A stretch of DNA of 64,000 bases from Amoebophrya sp. A120 (lineage: Eukaryota > Sar > Dinophyceae > Syndiniales > Amoebophryaceae). Positions 24,427 to 35,420 of this stretch are shown here, one piece after another (within the stretch, counting starts at the first letter, position 1; the number at the start of each line of letters is the position of its first letter). The position numbers and the translations under genes are program-made. The notes beneath the pieces are model-generated. The model did no database searches. It was not told where the DNA came from and was given only the letters and a program-made list of their open reading frames with translations. The DNA is taken from assembly GCA_905178155.1 (NCBI GenBank), contig CAJINV010000007.1, positions 2,151,151 to 2,215,150 on the forward strand, written 5' to 3'.

Positions 24427-26750
24427 TCACTTCTTTATCAGGGGCTTCTTCGCCTCAGCCGCGTCCTGCAGCGATCGCAGTTCGATGTCGATTCGCTCGA
24501 TCTCCTTGTAGCTATCCGGCTTCAGACTTTCCGGGTACCACTGGTACCGCAAGTCTTCCCGCGCGGGTCGCATGCCGATGCCCGCCTCTGTATTTTTGTT
24601 GTATCATTTTCATTGATGTGTATTTATTTTTCTGGGTTAAGGTAAAAGGTCAACATCATAGCCTGAGTGCATACATTTGCACTTCGTCTTCGTTTTGGTT
24701 TTGCATCACAGAAATTTAGATGCCCATGTCCAAAGAAAAAACTATAGAAAATACCCATTCTATCCACGTAGTTGTTCATGCTGCTCTCTACCACATGCTC
24801 GCGAATGTAGCCCCTGTCCGACCCGAGAAAAAAGAGGAACAGCCGGTAGCAAATGTCGAGGATGAAAACTGTTTATGGTTTCTTGCATACCTTGCATGAC
24901 AAAACCAAAAGCAATAGCTTGCACATGACAACTTGCATCTACTGAGGAACCCATTCAAAATCCACCTCGTCTGAATCTGGAATAAAACTTGCATCAAGAT
25001 GAATATACGTGCCCTGAGAACGACGAAGATCAGGATCGTGAAGTCCAAACTGGGGTCACAGCTGCCCATGAACAATGTCAAAACTTCAGGTATCTCCGCC
25101 ATCAGGGCTAGGGTCGTCATCACCGGGACCCAGATGAAGACTATCGCGAGCGCGACGCCACCGGTCAACGCGCCAGCGAGCATGTAGGACCTGTGCGTGT
25201 AGTATATTTGTTTATTATTTCAACGTACTTGTTCTGGCACGTTTTTTCTCATTCTTGCCAATTGCACTACTTATCAGACAAAAAATCCGTCACAACTACA
25301 TCAAAAAATCCGCCACTTTCACACCCTTTCGGAGTCCCTGCTATGTCCGCGAATATGACCGCAAGTTTGGAAGATTTTCCTAACGCTGCTTTTCGCTTCG
25401 CCGCGTCCATTGACCGGCTCATCTCAACTCCGTCTCCATCGTAAAACTGGGCTAATCTTCTGCCATAGCCTTTCGGATCCACATCCAGTGCGGAGTAAAC
25501 GGGCGAAAGGCAGATTAGCACCTGATAGTTGTCACGAGCATGAGCTTTTCTTGTCCTGTTGCAGGTGACTGATTTTCGCATCTTCAAAAAGATTTTATCT
25601 TTAAATCCCTGCGCCTGCTGCACTCTCGTTCATCAGTGCATGTTGACAAAATTATAAAATCACGATGAGTCGATATTAAATACGAAGAGCGCGAACAGTA
25701 TCGCTCCCGCGACACTGATGCTGCTATCGATGTTGAGCCACAGCATGGCCACGTGGTCGCACTTCCGCATGTTGGTGTAGGTCAGGCACGCCGTCAGCTC
25801 GAGGCACGCGAAGCAGAAGTAGGGCAGCTGAAAGCTCGAGAACCAGCAGATGTACTTCTGATAGAGCGTGCTAATCTCGCCGGGCTCGAGTTTCATAATC
25901 ATCGGGAGGTCCTTTTCGCTTCTTGATGGAGGTGAAAGTATCTGATGCCGAGTTCATCTTGTCGATGGGCCAAGTTTTTTTGGCGCGACGTACTAGAAGT
26001 ACATCTTCAAGAGCAGGAACATGCACGACGACGCTCAAAATTTGAATTTGCCTTTATCATAGCATTGGAATTGGAAACGGAATGCAAGTTTTCAAATTTC
26101 AACTGAAGATGCATACTAGAAGTCGGAGGATGTAGTTGTAGTTGTGTGTCAACAGGAGCTCCGAACTCGATCAAACTTTCTACACGGCCATAGGTCCAGC
26201 ATTCGTTGCGCCAGGCCGAGTATTTCTTCTTTCTTATCTTGGAGGTCGCGTCTGGAGTTACATTTTTTGATGATACGTTGAGTTGTAGTACTTCAAGCAT
26301 CACATATACGAAAAGCTCTGCTCTTTCCTCTGCTCCTGCAAATCGACCTACGAAAAACGGTATAGATACATTTTCCTTTTCGACCCATCATCTGGTGGCA
26401 TTGGCATCGGTGGTGGCACCCCCTCGCCCTCGTTTTTGATGGGTTTCATCTTCTTTTTGCGCTCCTCCTCAAGCTCCCGCTCTTTCTGCTCCTTTTCCTT
26501 CCGCATTTTCTCCTTGTCAAGGTCCGCCTGCTCCTTGTCCCGCTTCGCAGCCGCAAGCTCTGCATCGAGCTTGCTCTGTTGGAAGTTTTTTGTAATGGTG
26601 TAAATTTTCGACAGTGCTGCTTAGAGGCGGCGCCATAACAATGCAAAGTGGAGGAGCTGCAGCAGGTGCAATGAGAACGAGAAGCCAAATGCGAAGACTG
26701 AAAGTAGATCTTACCGTGTCCGGAGGTTTCCCGCCGCCACAACACGCCAT
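24427..26750 (-). CDS. Multi-pass membrane protein with coiled-coil N-terminus (7 exons)
   Basis: Exons 26750-26715, 26575-26370, 25921-25684, 25521-25325, 25190-25009, 24868-24755, 24587-24427 total 1134 nt, or 377 residues. The N-terminus MACCGGGKPPDT could be S-acylated on CysCys. A highly charged coiled coil (AKRDKEQADLDKEKMRKEK...) and a Pro/Met-rich linker follow. About four hydrophobic segments come next: around ICWFSSFQLPYFCFACLEL; SISVAGAILFALFVLICL; AGALTGGVALAIVFIWVP; ILIFVVLRALFILDICYR. Between segments 2 and 3 is a soluble loop with ALDVDPKGYGRRLAQFYDGDG. The C-terminus is charged and helical. I do not recognise the family. All introns fit GT-AG with matching phases; the exon 2/3 junction is the least certain. 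Intron 5 carries the GCATGAC core. Confidence 0.72.
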
Positions 26751-27327
26751 TTTCTTTGTCGGTTATCTGTTTATTTCGACACAAACTTGGTGCTAACGAT
26801 CGACTGAAAGAACAATGTGAAGCACCTTGACTTTTTCTTTTCCTCCAACCTTTCCGGTGCCAGCTCTTGGGTGCTGGGACCTCTAGTTCACACACCTAAA
26901 CGGCCGCAAGCACTCACGCACTCGCAATAAACATATGACACTTATTTTCCTATCTCAGCAGCACGCGCAGTCGGTCCGGTGATAGCTTGCACAACTACAC
27001 AATGCTCTCTCATCAACGACCGATGTGGCGGCAGATAGTTGCTGTCTCTCACCTCAAAACCAAGCCAGCCTGAGGGGTAAGAGCCAGCGTATGCTACGCT
27101 GCGGTTGCGGCCCTTCATGTATTTGATGCAGCGACTGATCAGGTCAAAGTAGCGCGAACGCCAATTCGCAGCCACGGCACTAGTTTGAATTTGGCGTCGT
27201 GCGTTTTTCGTTTTGTCAAGGGAGTCTCAAGTTCTTATTTCTATAGTGCTTTAGCTTTTCCTTCTACTTAATCAAATCAGTGCACTTTCCGCAGCGCTGC
27301 AGTACTTAGCATAGATTTTAATTTTTT
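26751..27327. other. Spacer with an unassigned 78-codon minus-strand frame
   Basis: A minus-strand frame at 26942-27175 (VAANWRSRYFDLISRC...) has no ATG start and no flanking splice sites that link it to either neighbour. It is probably chance. Nothing else was seen. Confidence 0.4.
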
Positions 27328-29835
27328 TCACAAACCAAAACTGTCCTCCCGGGGATCGACCTGTCGCACGGGCGCGTACTGCCCACGATTCGTAGCGCTG
27401 CTGGTGGGACTACTGGCAACACTCCAAGACCCGCCAACAGAAAACAACCTCGACGCCATGTTTTGCAACGACGACAAAGACGCTGCAAAAGGAATGTGAA
27501 TCATCCCGGGAGAGCCAATCCCTTTGCGAGGGTTCCCAAAACTACCGCCGCCCTCGTCGTCATATGTCAATTCGTGGGCAGTGATGCGCATGAGTTGCGG
27601 TGAGTCCGCACTTAGCTCGTCGTGGTTTCCAAAATTGTTGTATCGCGCAGATGAAAGAGAAAGCGGTCCATTCGATGGGTATTGAGTTTTCGACGCTGTT
27701 GAAGTGCTGGGACTCGCTTGCATCTCCAGTGCGGTTCTGTTCCGCACGAAGCTTTGCTTTTCCTCGTCGTAATAGTGCTCCTGTCCATCTCCACCATCCT
27801 CCAGGTCGTATTCCGCAATGATCGCCCTGCCACTTTTTCGCCCGTGTGATTTATTTGACGACGAAGATGAGGAGCCAGCATGTTGACCCGACGAGGACGA
27901 TGTTTTTGCGATTCCGTACAGCAAGACTCCTACCTGGCCGGACGCGACGCCGACCAACTGCCAGTAATTCAGCTTTTCGCGGAAAACCACCATCCCCGCG
28001 ACAATCAGCAACAGATTGTGACAAACGCCGAAGATGCACAGAGTCAGTGCGCTGGTGAGCTGCAACACCCGGAGCTCCGCTAAGAGCAGGCTCATGACCG
28101 CAAGCCCGATGCTGGTCAAGCGGATTAGCAAGTGAATCCCCTCGTAGGTGAGGAAGTGCGCGAACATGGGGGTGACAAAGGTCAGAAACGCGTTCGGCTC
28201 GAAAAGAAAACTGCCAACCGCCAGGACCACACCCGTAATTGGTGCGGTATGGAGCAGCAGCTCGCAGGGCCCGGAAAACTCGTGCACCAGTCGCTGCATC
28301 AGCGCCCAGCGCGTGCACCCGCACAAAGGCGCCATCACACCGAAAAACAGGCCAAGGTGGGAGACGTTTGTCCAGGCAGTTTTAGGTGCGATACCGGCGG
28401 AGGCGGAGGCGTTCGTCGTGGACGAGATTGCTGCCGTTGTTGGCAAGTCTACCACAACATCCAGAACCCCATGATTGGGTGGAGGAGATGGCACTACAAC
28501 TGAAGGGGTGGAGGACACCGCCAAGGCCGACGTTGCGTCTCCTGTACTAAGTTCTGCTGCATTTGCTGGTGTTAGTACCACCCCGCCACTTCCAGGATCC
28601 TGGCACAGAAATATCCCGCCGATGCTGCAACACAAGATCGCAATTAGCACGGTGCGGCTGCTGTGAAATTCCAGCCCCATCAGCCGACACACGACGTACA
28701 TGCAGAGCGGCTGCAGGCTGTGCATGGTGGTTCGAACGACCAAAGGGAGGTAGTAGAGGGAGGAGTTCGCCGCGCCGATTTCCAGTCCACCAATGAAGCC
28801 GACAATCAGAACCGTGTTTCTCCTTGCATGGACGATGTCCGCTTGATGGGATAGTTGTGTCGCTGTCGCACTGCTAGTAGTATAATTCGGAGAACGTCTC
28901 TGAGGTGGACTACTCGCTACTGTACTACTTTCACCAGTTGCAAAGCTCGGACTACCACCAGGCTTCCGGAGGTTCGGACTTCCCCCGGTTCCTCCGCCGT
29001 CATCTTTGACGAGGGTTGAGGTTGACAGTCCACCAGGTCGGGGCGGTGATGCCATATTGATTCCGCTACTGGCACCAGCCACGTCAAACATTTCTCGGTC
29101 CTGCTCACTCGTGCCGTGCGCAGATACTGAGCCAATGGTAGAGGCGCTAGTGCTGGCTTCGGCTTCTCCCGTGGCAGCGGTGGAGATATCATCATGATAG
29201 TCGGTTGTCTTTCTACCGCTGGAGCTGCTGTTGCCTTTCTCATGTAGCCGGCCATTGTGCATGCCATCATGATCCACATCGTCCTCACCGTCGGGGAAAA
29301 GAAAATCCAGGCAGGATTTCGCTGCTCCGCTTGTTTCGCCCAACGAAGATATTGCTGCTCCGGTACTACTCCTTTTCTGCTTGATATTCCAGTGCCAGGC
29401 ACAGCAAAGGAAACTCATAACAATATTCGACCACGCGGATAGGAAAAGTGGGTAGGGGAACTCTCCGGTAGAAGTACCGTTTTGCTGCGAGGTGGATTCC
29501 GATTTTTTGTTCGCATTTGATGAAGCTGATGAACCAGCAGGAGTTGATGGTGTGGTGCCATCCTGCTTATCATCATGCTCTCCTGCTGGAGGTGCAAAGT
29601 CAATCCCAGAAGATCCAGCATTTTTCGTCTCGGAGGCAGACACAGAACCAGAACCGGCGTTGCTGGCAAGCACCGGCGCACCGCCCTCCTTCCCGAGCAA
29701 GAGCTTGCTCTGCGAAATAACATAGACGCCCAGGCCCCACCAAACTAGAAGACACACGATGATCTGAACCGTTTTGGGGCAGGCAAACTTCTTGCTTGCT
29801 CGTAGAGCAGACAAAGGGGACGACTGGACGGCCAT
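27328..29835 (-). CDS. TPT/EamA-superfamily (SLC35-like) transporter with large disordered loops
   Basis: Single exon of 835 residues from the first in-frame ATG (29835, MAVQSSPLSALRASKK). Membrane segments can be seen around VQIIVCLLVWWGLGVYVI, PLFLSAWSNIVMSFLCCAW, NTVLIVGFIGGLEIGAANSS, TTMHSLQPLCMYVVCRL, VLIAILCCSIGGIFLC, HLGLFFGVMAPLCGC, APITGVVLAVGSFLF, SIGLAVMSLLLAELRVL and LTLCIFGVCHNLLLIVAGMV, then FREKLNYWQLVGVASGQVGVLLY. The order, the SLYYLPLVVRTTMHSLQPL block and the final VFREKLN..Q..G segment are typical of the triose-phosphate/nucleotide-sugar transporter family, whose members exchange phosphorylated or nucleotide-linked sugars across Golgi, ER or plastid membranes. Substrate cannot be read from the sequence. 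A ~200-residue Ser/Gly/Thr-rich loop after TM2, a ~60-residue one later and a long disordered C-terminus are unusual for the family (normally 300-400 residues). Confidence 0.82.
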   Translation of the reverse strand: MAVQSSPLSALRASKKFACPKTVQIIVCLLVWWGLGVYVISQSKLLLGKEGGAPVLASNAGSGSVSASETKNAGSSGIDFAPPAGEHDDKQDGTTPSTPAGSSASSNANKKSESTSQQNGTSTGEFPYPLFLSAWSNIVMSFLCCAWHWNIKQKRSSTGAAISSLGETSGAAKSCLDFLFPDGEDDVDHDGMHNGRLHEKGNSSSSGRKTTDYHDDISTAATGEAEASTSASTIGSVSAHGTSEQDREMFDVAGASSGINMASPPRPGGLSTSTLVKDDGGGTGGSPNLRKPGGSPSFATGESSTVASSPPQRRSPNYTTSSATATQLSHQADIVHARRNTVLIVGFIGGLEIGAANSSLYYLPLVVRTTMHSLQPLCMYVVCRLMGLEFHSSRTVLIAILCCSIGGIFLCQDPGSGGVVLTPANAAELSTGDATSALAVSSTPSVVVPSPPPNHGVLDVVVDLPTTAAISSTTNASASAGIAPKTAWTNVSHLGLFFGVMAPLCGCTRWALMQRLVHEFSGPCELLLHTAPITGVVLAVGSFLFEPNAFLTFVTPMFAHFLTYEGIHLLIRLTSIGLAVMSLLLAELRVLQLTSALTLCIFGVCHNLLLIVAGMVVFREKLNYWQLVGVASGQVGVLLYGIAKTSSSSGQHAGSSSSSSNKSHGRKSGRAIIAEYDLEDGGDGQEHYYDEEKQSFVRNRTALEMQASPSTSTASKTQYPSNGPLSLSSARYNNFGNHDELSADSPQLMRITAHELTYDDEGGGSFGNPRKGIGSPGMIHIPFAASLSSLQNMASRLFSVGGSWSVASSPTSSATNRGQYAPVRQVDPREDSFGL

Positions 29836-29846
29836 GTAGTGATGTA

Positions 29847-29880
29847 CTAGACGGAAATATGCTACTTTACACTGACTTAC
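29847..29880 (-). other. Possible 34-nt leader intron of the transporter gene
   Basis: On the minus strand AAG is followed by GTAAGTCAG.. and ends ..CCGTCTAG just 11 bases before the ATG codon. This is a good donor and acceptor pair only 34 nt apart in the 5' leader. It does not change the coding frame, so support is weak. Confidence 0.3.
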
Positions 29881-31054
29881 CTTCAATGCAACCCCAGCCA
29901 CGAGGACATATTGATGAAACGAATGGAAGGAACAACATCACTTAATAGCGGATCAAGGTCAGGTAATTGCGTTTGCGTTATGGTAATGTTACTCCTACGC
30001 TAGCATGAGGTAAAGGCATCTTCGTGTTGCCGGTGCGATTCGTGAAATATAATTTGCGGATACACGACTTCGTCTACTTACTAGCATGTGCTTCTCCAGC
30101 AGTTTTTCCTCAAGCCCTCGAGTTTCAAATATCACAATTACTCCGCAAGCTCACGCTGTGCTACGGGAAAGGCTGACGGTATTCAAGTATTTATGATGCT
30201 CATGGTAGCAAACCTGTAGAAGTTGTTGGTGTTACTTACAGACCTTTGTGCTTGTACTTCGTAATGACAGAATGTAGAATCTTCTGACCGACGGCCCCGA
30301 CTAGTATCTTGGTGCGCTAGTGGAAGATATGGATCTGTTCTCATTCGCTTTCACCTTGGCGTGAAGGTTTCGATAAAGAGGTGATCGTGTTCGAGTTCGT
30401 GATCCTGTCTGGTTTCAGTTGCCGGTTCCTCGTAGTACTTGCAGACACGAAATGTGCTGCAGCAGCTGCAGACATCGACTTCGACCCCATAACACGAAAT
30501 GTTGCTACTCGTGCTGCGCTTGTTCCTTTCTTGCGGCGCAGCAGAAGGATTGATTTCCTATGTCGTATCTTCTGATGCAATCGTTCTTTCGGATGAGAAA
30601 CTCCGGACTCCAAAGAAACTTTTCATTTTGTACAACAAAACGAGAGTCGCTGGTAGTACTTTTAGTGGCACTTAATTTTCTACCAGGGCATTCTTTGCAT
30701 TTTTGTGCATGGATGTGCTCCACCAGGTCGTAACTCTAACAACATTTTCGAGCGCAAAACATATGTACATTCGGATTTTTTCCGTATTTTATGCCTTCAA
30801 ATATACGGCGTCAATTCTGACAAGTGCGCAGCATGCTGCCCTTGTCATAGAGCGGAGCCGTCAAAGATACGAGTCGCTAGTCGCTTCGTCCTAATCCTGT
30901 GTGTTTGATCCTCGACAAGAATAGGTACTACAGGAGCAATAGATACGAAGTACACTCACACAAGCGTCGAGTTCTTGAGAATCTGCACAACAGACTGACA
31001 GGAAATGAAGAAGTTAAGTACGAGATGAAGAGAATCACAGCTATTCTACTTCTT
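29881..31054. other. Intergenic spacer
   Basis: No gene recognised on either strand. Only short frames without domains. Confidence 0.5.
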
Positions 31055-32792
31055 CTAACCAATATCCATCATACTACCGCTGCTGTCCCGGTCTTCCATA
31101 AAACCGCTTTCCACGCTGTTGTCCCGCTCCATCTGACCAGCGATTCCCGTCACACTACTACTCGACGCAGTTGGATACACGGTCGGCTCCTCGTACACCA
31201 TGATCGCCAGGCCCTGATTCTGCGCTCCGTTTGGCCGCAGCAGTGTGGCGGAATTTGTGTTTTGTTGCTGATGTGATGCACTAGCGGCTGTTGTTCCGCT
31301 GTGATTGTCGTGTCGATTCGTCCCGACCAAACTGCTTCGCGCGGCCTGTTGGTGCTGCTGGGCGAACACCTGCGGCAGGCCAAGAAACTGGTTTTGCTGC
31401 AGGTGGATATGGGAAATCGAAGGCTCGAACTGCACGGAACCTGAGTTTTTTTTCGAACTGTAAGTATACTAAAGAGTGCTTAACCAGAACCAGAAGCTTC
31501 TTCATCATATCGTCTTGCTAGCGAGAAGCGGTAGAAGCAAGCTGCTCATCAAGGGAATTCTTTACTCCTGTGCAAGGCAGCAAGAGCAACGTTACCCAAA
31601 GGCAAAGACCACGAGAAGCAGGAAGAAAGCAAACAATTGTACGTGGGATGCTGGTGCCCGTTTGTCCCCTCTGCTGGATCTGCGCAATTTGTTCCTCGGG
31701 GGACTGGTATGGGATAATGGCGTAGGGGTGATACGGTGGCGTCGGTGCGGAACTCAGATTGGTCACACCCGCAATTTCCAGTGGCCGCGGAATCCGCTCC
31801 TTCTTTTCCTCGTTTTCATCCGCATCGTCTGAGGAGAGTGAGGTGGTTTTCTGCAGAAGGTCGTTTGCTGTTCTGCTACTTCTCCGTTCGGCGTAGTTCA
31901 TCTTACTATCTACCATACTGACATTCGGACTGGAGTGTGGCGTCTTCGATGTTGTTGAGAGCGGATGCTTAGGGAAGATTGCCATGTTCGTTGCCGAGGA
32001 ATCGGGTGGGCCCACCATGCTTGTTCCGTCGAACGATGGCGTTTGGCGGTTACTCTGTAGAAACTGACGGCCCGCCGTCCCTGCTGTTGTTGTTCTACCA
32101 CTTCTTCCCTGGTGGTTCATTGCTGAAGACGACGACGATGCAGCAAGCGTGTTCTCCGTCAACAGCCCGTGCATGTGTCCACCGCCTCCAATTGCGTTTG
32201 CGAGCAACTCTCTGTCTCCGTCCGTCACGGGGCTGAGCGCGCTGCAGGCCAGGTCGTCGGTTTGCTCAGGCCGGGGAACTACTGCCTGTGCTGAAGACGC
32301 TACGCCATACGGTCCAGGTCTGTAATGGTCAGACATCGTGCTCCCGCCCAACGTCCGCGGTGACCAGAGAGACTGACCAAGTAGAGAAGAAGATGAATGA
32401 CTGTGACTCTGGTCTCCAGTAGCTCCCGCGAGCCCGCCTGTGTGTAACGCCAGGTGGTGGCTCGAAGTCGTGCCAAATGTTGGCGTCATTGGAGGCTGCT
32501 GTTGGTAAGCGGACGATGAGGCGGAGGCGGAGCTGGACGAAGATGCGATCCCTGGAGCTGCTGCTAGTCCTGTACTTGCTGCTGCGCTGCCAAATGGCTG
32601 GGCTGATGAAAGATTTCTCGACGAGCTACTGGAGGAGCCACCAACGAGAGTTGAAGTTGCGACATTCGGATCCATTTTTCGCATTTTTGAAGCCAGCTCG
32701 TGGTCGATGTCATGGTCGGCGACTGGACGTGCGCGTTTCGCCAGATACACGGAGCCCCAGTCGAAGGCCGGACGCTGCGATTGGTCGCTCAT
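31055..32792 (-). CDS. Ser/Thr/Gln-rich low-complexity protein
   Basis: Exons 32792-31643 and 31440-31055 (phase 1 join, GT-AG) give 511 residues. It starts MSDQSQRPAFDWGSVYLAKRARP, and this first block with basic KRARP is the only non-repetitive part. Poly-Ser and Ser/Ala stretches follow, then LPSTTSKTPHSSP-like proline-directed sites, an acidic DDADENEEKKER patch, PTPPYHPYAIIPYQSPEEQIAQIQQRG, and a Gln/Ser C-terminus with ERDNSVESGFMEDRDSSG. No catalytic domain is visible. A regulatory or RNA-binding-associated disordered protein is possible, but I do not recognise it. Confidence 0.7.
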
Positions 32793-34115
32793 TTTTTTGA
32801 CGTCTGTACTCAGTCCTTGTGGAGCGCTGCAAAAACACTACTCACAACCACACGACCGCTTGACTAGTATCATGTCCTCGTCAATGCGCAGCTTGACTCG
32901 CGAGACGAGGCTCAAGAACATGCACGCTTCTATACTCACTCTACCACAGATAGCACAGCGTCACACACTTGTATACACGTACACTAATATCGCGTCCCTT
33001 GAGCGCACGTCAACACAAATTCGCTATGGAACCGCGGCCGCTGTGAGATGATGGAGGGAGTTCTTTCCTTTCTTGTGCTCGTTGCAATTTTGACTCAGCT
33101 GCATCTTCAGTCGGTTTCTCTCATGGATCTGTATGCTGCGCAAGACACGCTCGGTTGGATGAAATGCGCAAGTTCAGGGACCAGAACCTTACTTCCTGTC
33201 GTGTCGTGTCACCTGCACGCGCACATGCAACGGGCAATTCAAATTCACAAATGGCCATTTAACGAATCATCATTTACTCTCGAAGAACTTCATTGCCTTC
33301 AATTTCTCGGTGCACGCTAGAACTGCTTCGTTTCCCGGGCACCATGAATAGAAGATTCTCCTTCTCGTTTTTCTATTGCCGTCAGGAGAAGGGCGTCCTG
33401 TGAAAGACCTGGACCTGCTCTGTGAACGTCGATCAGTAACACAGAAACGCACAGCAAGTAGCAACTTCGCATGTGACAGAATTCCTCCCTCAACGCGTGG
33501 CTGAACACTATCTAAATTGCGTCCTCAATTCAACAGCCAAAATCACGCGCTGGTGCTTGGCAGTATGATTGCTTTCCTGCTTTGGAAAATTCGCTATGTT
33601 TAGGAAAGATCTCTCACCACATTTGCTTCTCCCCAAAAGAACTACAAGCACCCTGCCTCAAAACCGCCACTCTGTGACCATTCCTGTCGTCTGGCCATCG
33701 TGTCATACGTCAAAAGTCTCAAGCAATTGGCTCCAACGCTCTTCTCCTTCTAGAGGGACATTTGCACTCCGCCGCAAGAACGTTTTTTTAGAATTGACAA
33801 AACAAGTATTACTTTCATTTAGTTTTCATGTAGAAAGTATTCTCGTCACCGAGTGAAAAAGCGACACAGGGATTCATGTAGTGAAGGGGAGATTGAACTA
33901 GAATTACACGAGTTGGAAAAGAAACTGAAACAAAAACGTTCAAATAAGGGCTCATCTACTTTATATATACTTACTCCTAAAAGCTCAGGGTGAAACGTGT
34001 GAGTGACGTGTGAAAAGAAGACTAAAGAACCCGCCGCACTAGTATCTAAATCAACTGTCTCAGTCGATTTCCCTCGAGATGTCGTCTATCTACTGTTTCC
34101 ACCTTCAGCGATCAT
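32793..34115. other. Intergenic spacer
   Basis: A plus-strand frame at 33048-33320 begins with a hydrophobic stretch (MMEGVLSFLVLVAILTQLHL) that could be a signal peptide. It is isolated, on the opposite strand from all supported genes, and has no domain. I do not call it. Confidence 0.4.
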
Positions 34116-34673
34116 TTAGGCGACGCTGCACATCTTGCAGCAGTCCCCCTCCTCGTAGGTTTCCTTGGTACCCATGGGGCAGCTGAGCGGTGGGCAGAAA
34201 ATCGGGACCGGATCAAAGCAGCTGGACGGGGCATTCGGGTGCGTCTCGGCGCCCTTGGCGAGCTCCGGGGTCTTGCCGGGGATTACGACCTGAATTTGAA
34301 TATTTCGGTAACGAGTACAATTTTTTTTTTTGAAAAAGATTGTAGAATTGGGTTGGGTTTTATCGCAGAGATTCTCTTGCTCCATGCGCATTCCGAACCT
34401 CAACACGCTATTAGGGCAAGAACGCCATCACGGTTTAAAGCATTTATACAGTGGTTTCAAGTTCAACAAACATGGACCACATACCGATTCCGAAAAGCAG
34501 ACCGGGCAGCAGGTTCCGGCGTCTTGGGCGGATTTAAACTCGAAGGGGGCCGGGCAGGAGATAGAGCCACACGTGATTCCCTCGCAAGCCGGGAGCACTG
34601 GAGCTGCCGGCTGGAACATTTGCGCCACCGCACATGAAGCAAACGACGTCGCAGCAACAAGCAACAGCCGCAT
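34116..34673 (-). CDS. Secreted VWC-like Cys-rich protein (two modules)
   Basis: Exons 34673-34485 and 34289-34116 (GT-AG, phase 0) give 120 residues. MRLLLVAATSFASCAVA is a clear signal peptide with a likely cut before QMFQ. Two similar Cys modules follow: CEGITCGSISCPAPFEF..GTCCPVC and CFDPVPIFCPPLSCPMG..GDCCKMC. The C..C....CP.......CC..C spacing resembles von Willebrand factor type C domains, which are disulphide-bonded extracellular protein-binding modules. One exon per module suggests internal duplication. Partner and role are unknown. Confidence 0.85.
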
Positions 34674-35420
34674 TTTAATTGTTGTTTCCCTCTAGTACCG
34701 CAAGTTTAGATGATCCTCTCGACACTCTCTGCTTTAAAAGTGCTGCTGGTCGCGATCCCCGTCCGCCTTACTATAAAGCCAAAGTGAACAACTTTATGAT
34801 TTGACCACGCTTGTGCTCATGCTTTTGGAACTCACTCCTGGATGTCAGGTCGACAGAACAACGGAAGATCCGAAAACGCCGAACAACAAAAAGCGAAAGA
34901 GTTTCTGTCAGAAAAAGATTCCTCAAGCGTTTCTTTCAAGTGCGACGCAAAGAAACTGCGTCTGAAATTGTAAAAACTATAAAACGCACCATGAAACGAT
35001 GAAACTAAAAGGTTTTGGGCTAGGTTTCATTAGGTTTTGTATACTTGTTTTCTCGGTGTCGGCGAAGTCTTTGGGTAGTACTCATCCTCACACCTTGTCC
35101 TACTTCCAGGATTCATTTCGTGTCTTTAAATTTGCGTTGCTTATGATTTTGGAGATTGGTTGTACTGTACTAGTTTGATGGTCCAAGCATTTGCGAAAGC
35201 CGTCTTTCTATCGTTGCTGACATGAGGTCCGCGTCCTCTGCTGTGAAGTTTCGAGCACGGGCATCGTTCCACTTCTTCGTCATTATTGTTTTATTCTTCT
35301 ACAAGTCTTGTACTGGTTAGTTCGTTACGAAATTCTAAAAAATATCCGCTTCTTTTTTCCGGCCTCCTCGACAGGATAAATCTTGTATCCCGATCGGCGT
35401 GTAATTTTTGACTTCATCTG
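34674..35420. other. Intergenic spacer
   Basis: No gene seen. A short Arg/Lys-rich plus-strand frame at 34811-35002 has no support. Confidence 0.5.

Noticed and set aside
26942..27175. Minus-strand 78-codon frame VAANWRSRYFDLI..
   Set aside because: No ATG and no phase-consistent splice links to either neighbouring gene.
33048..33320. Plus-strand 90-codon frame with a signal-like N-terminus
   Set aside because: Isolated, opposite to all supported genes, no domain and no splice context.
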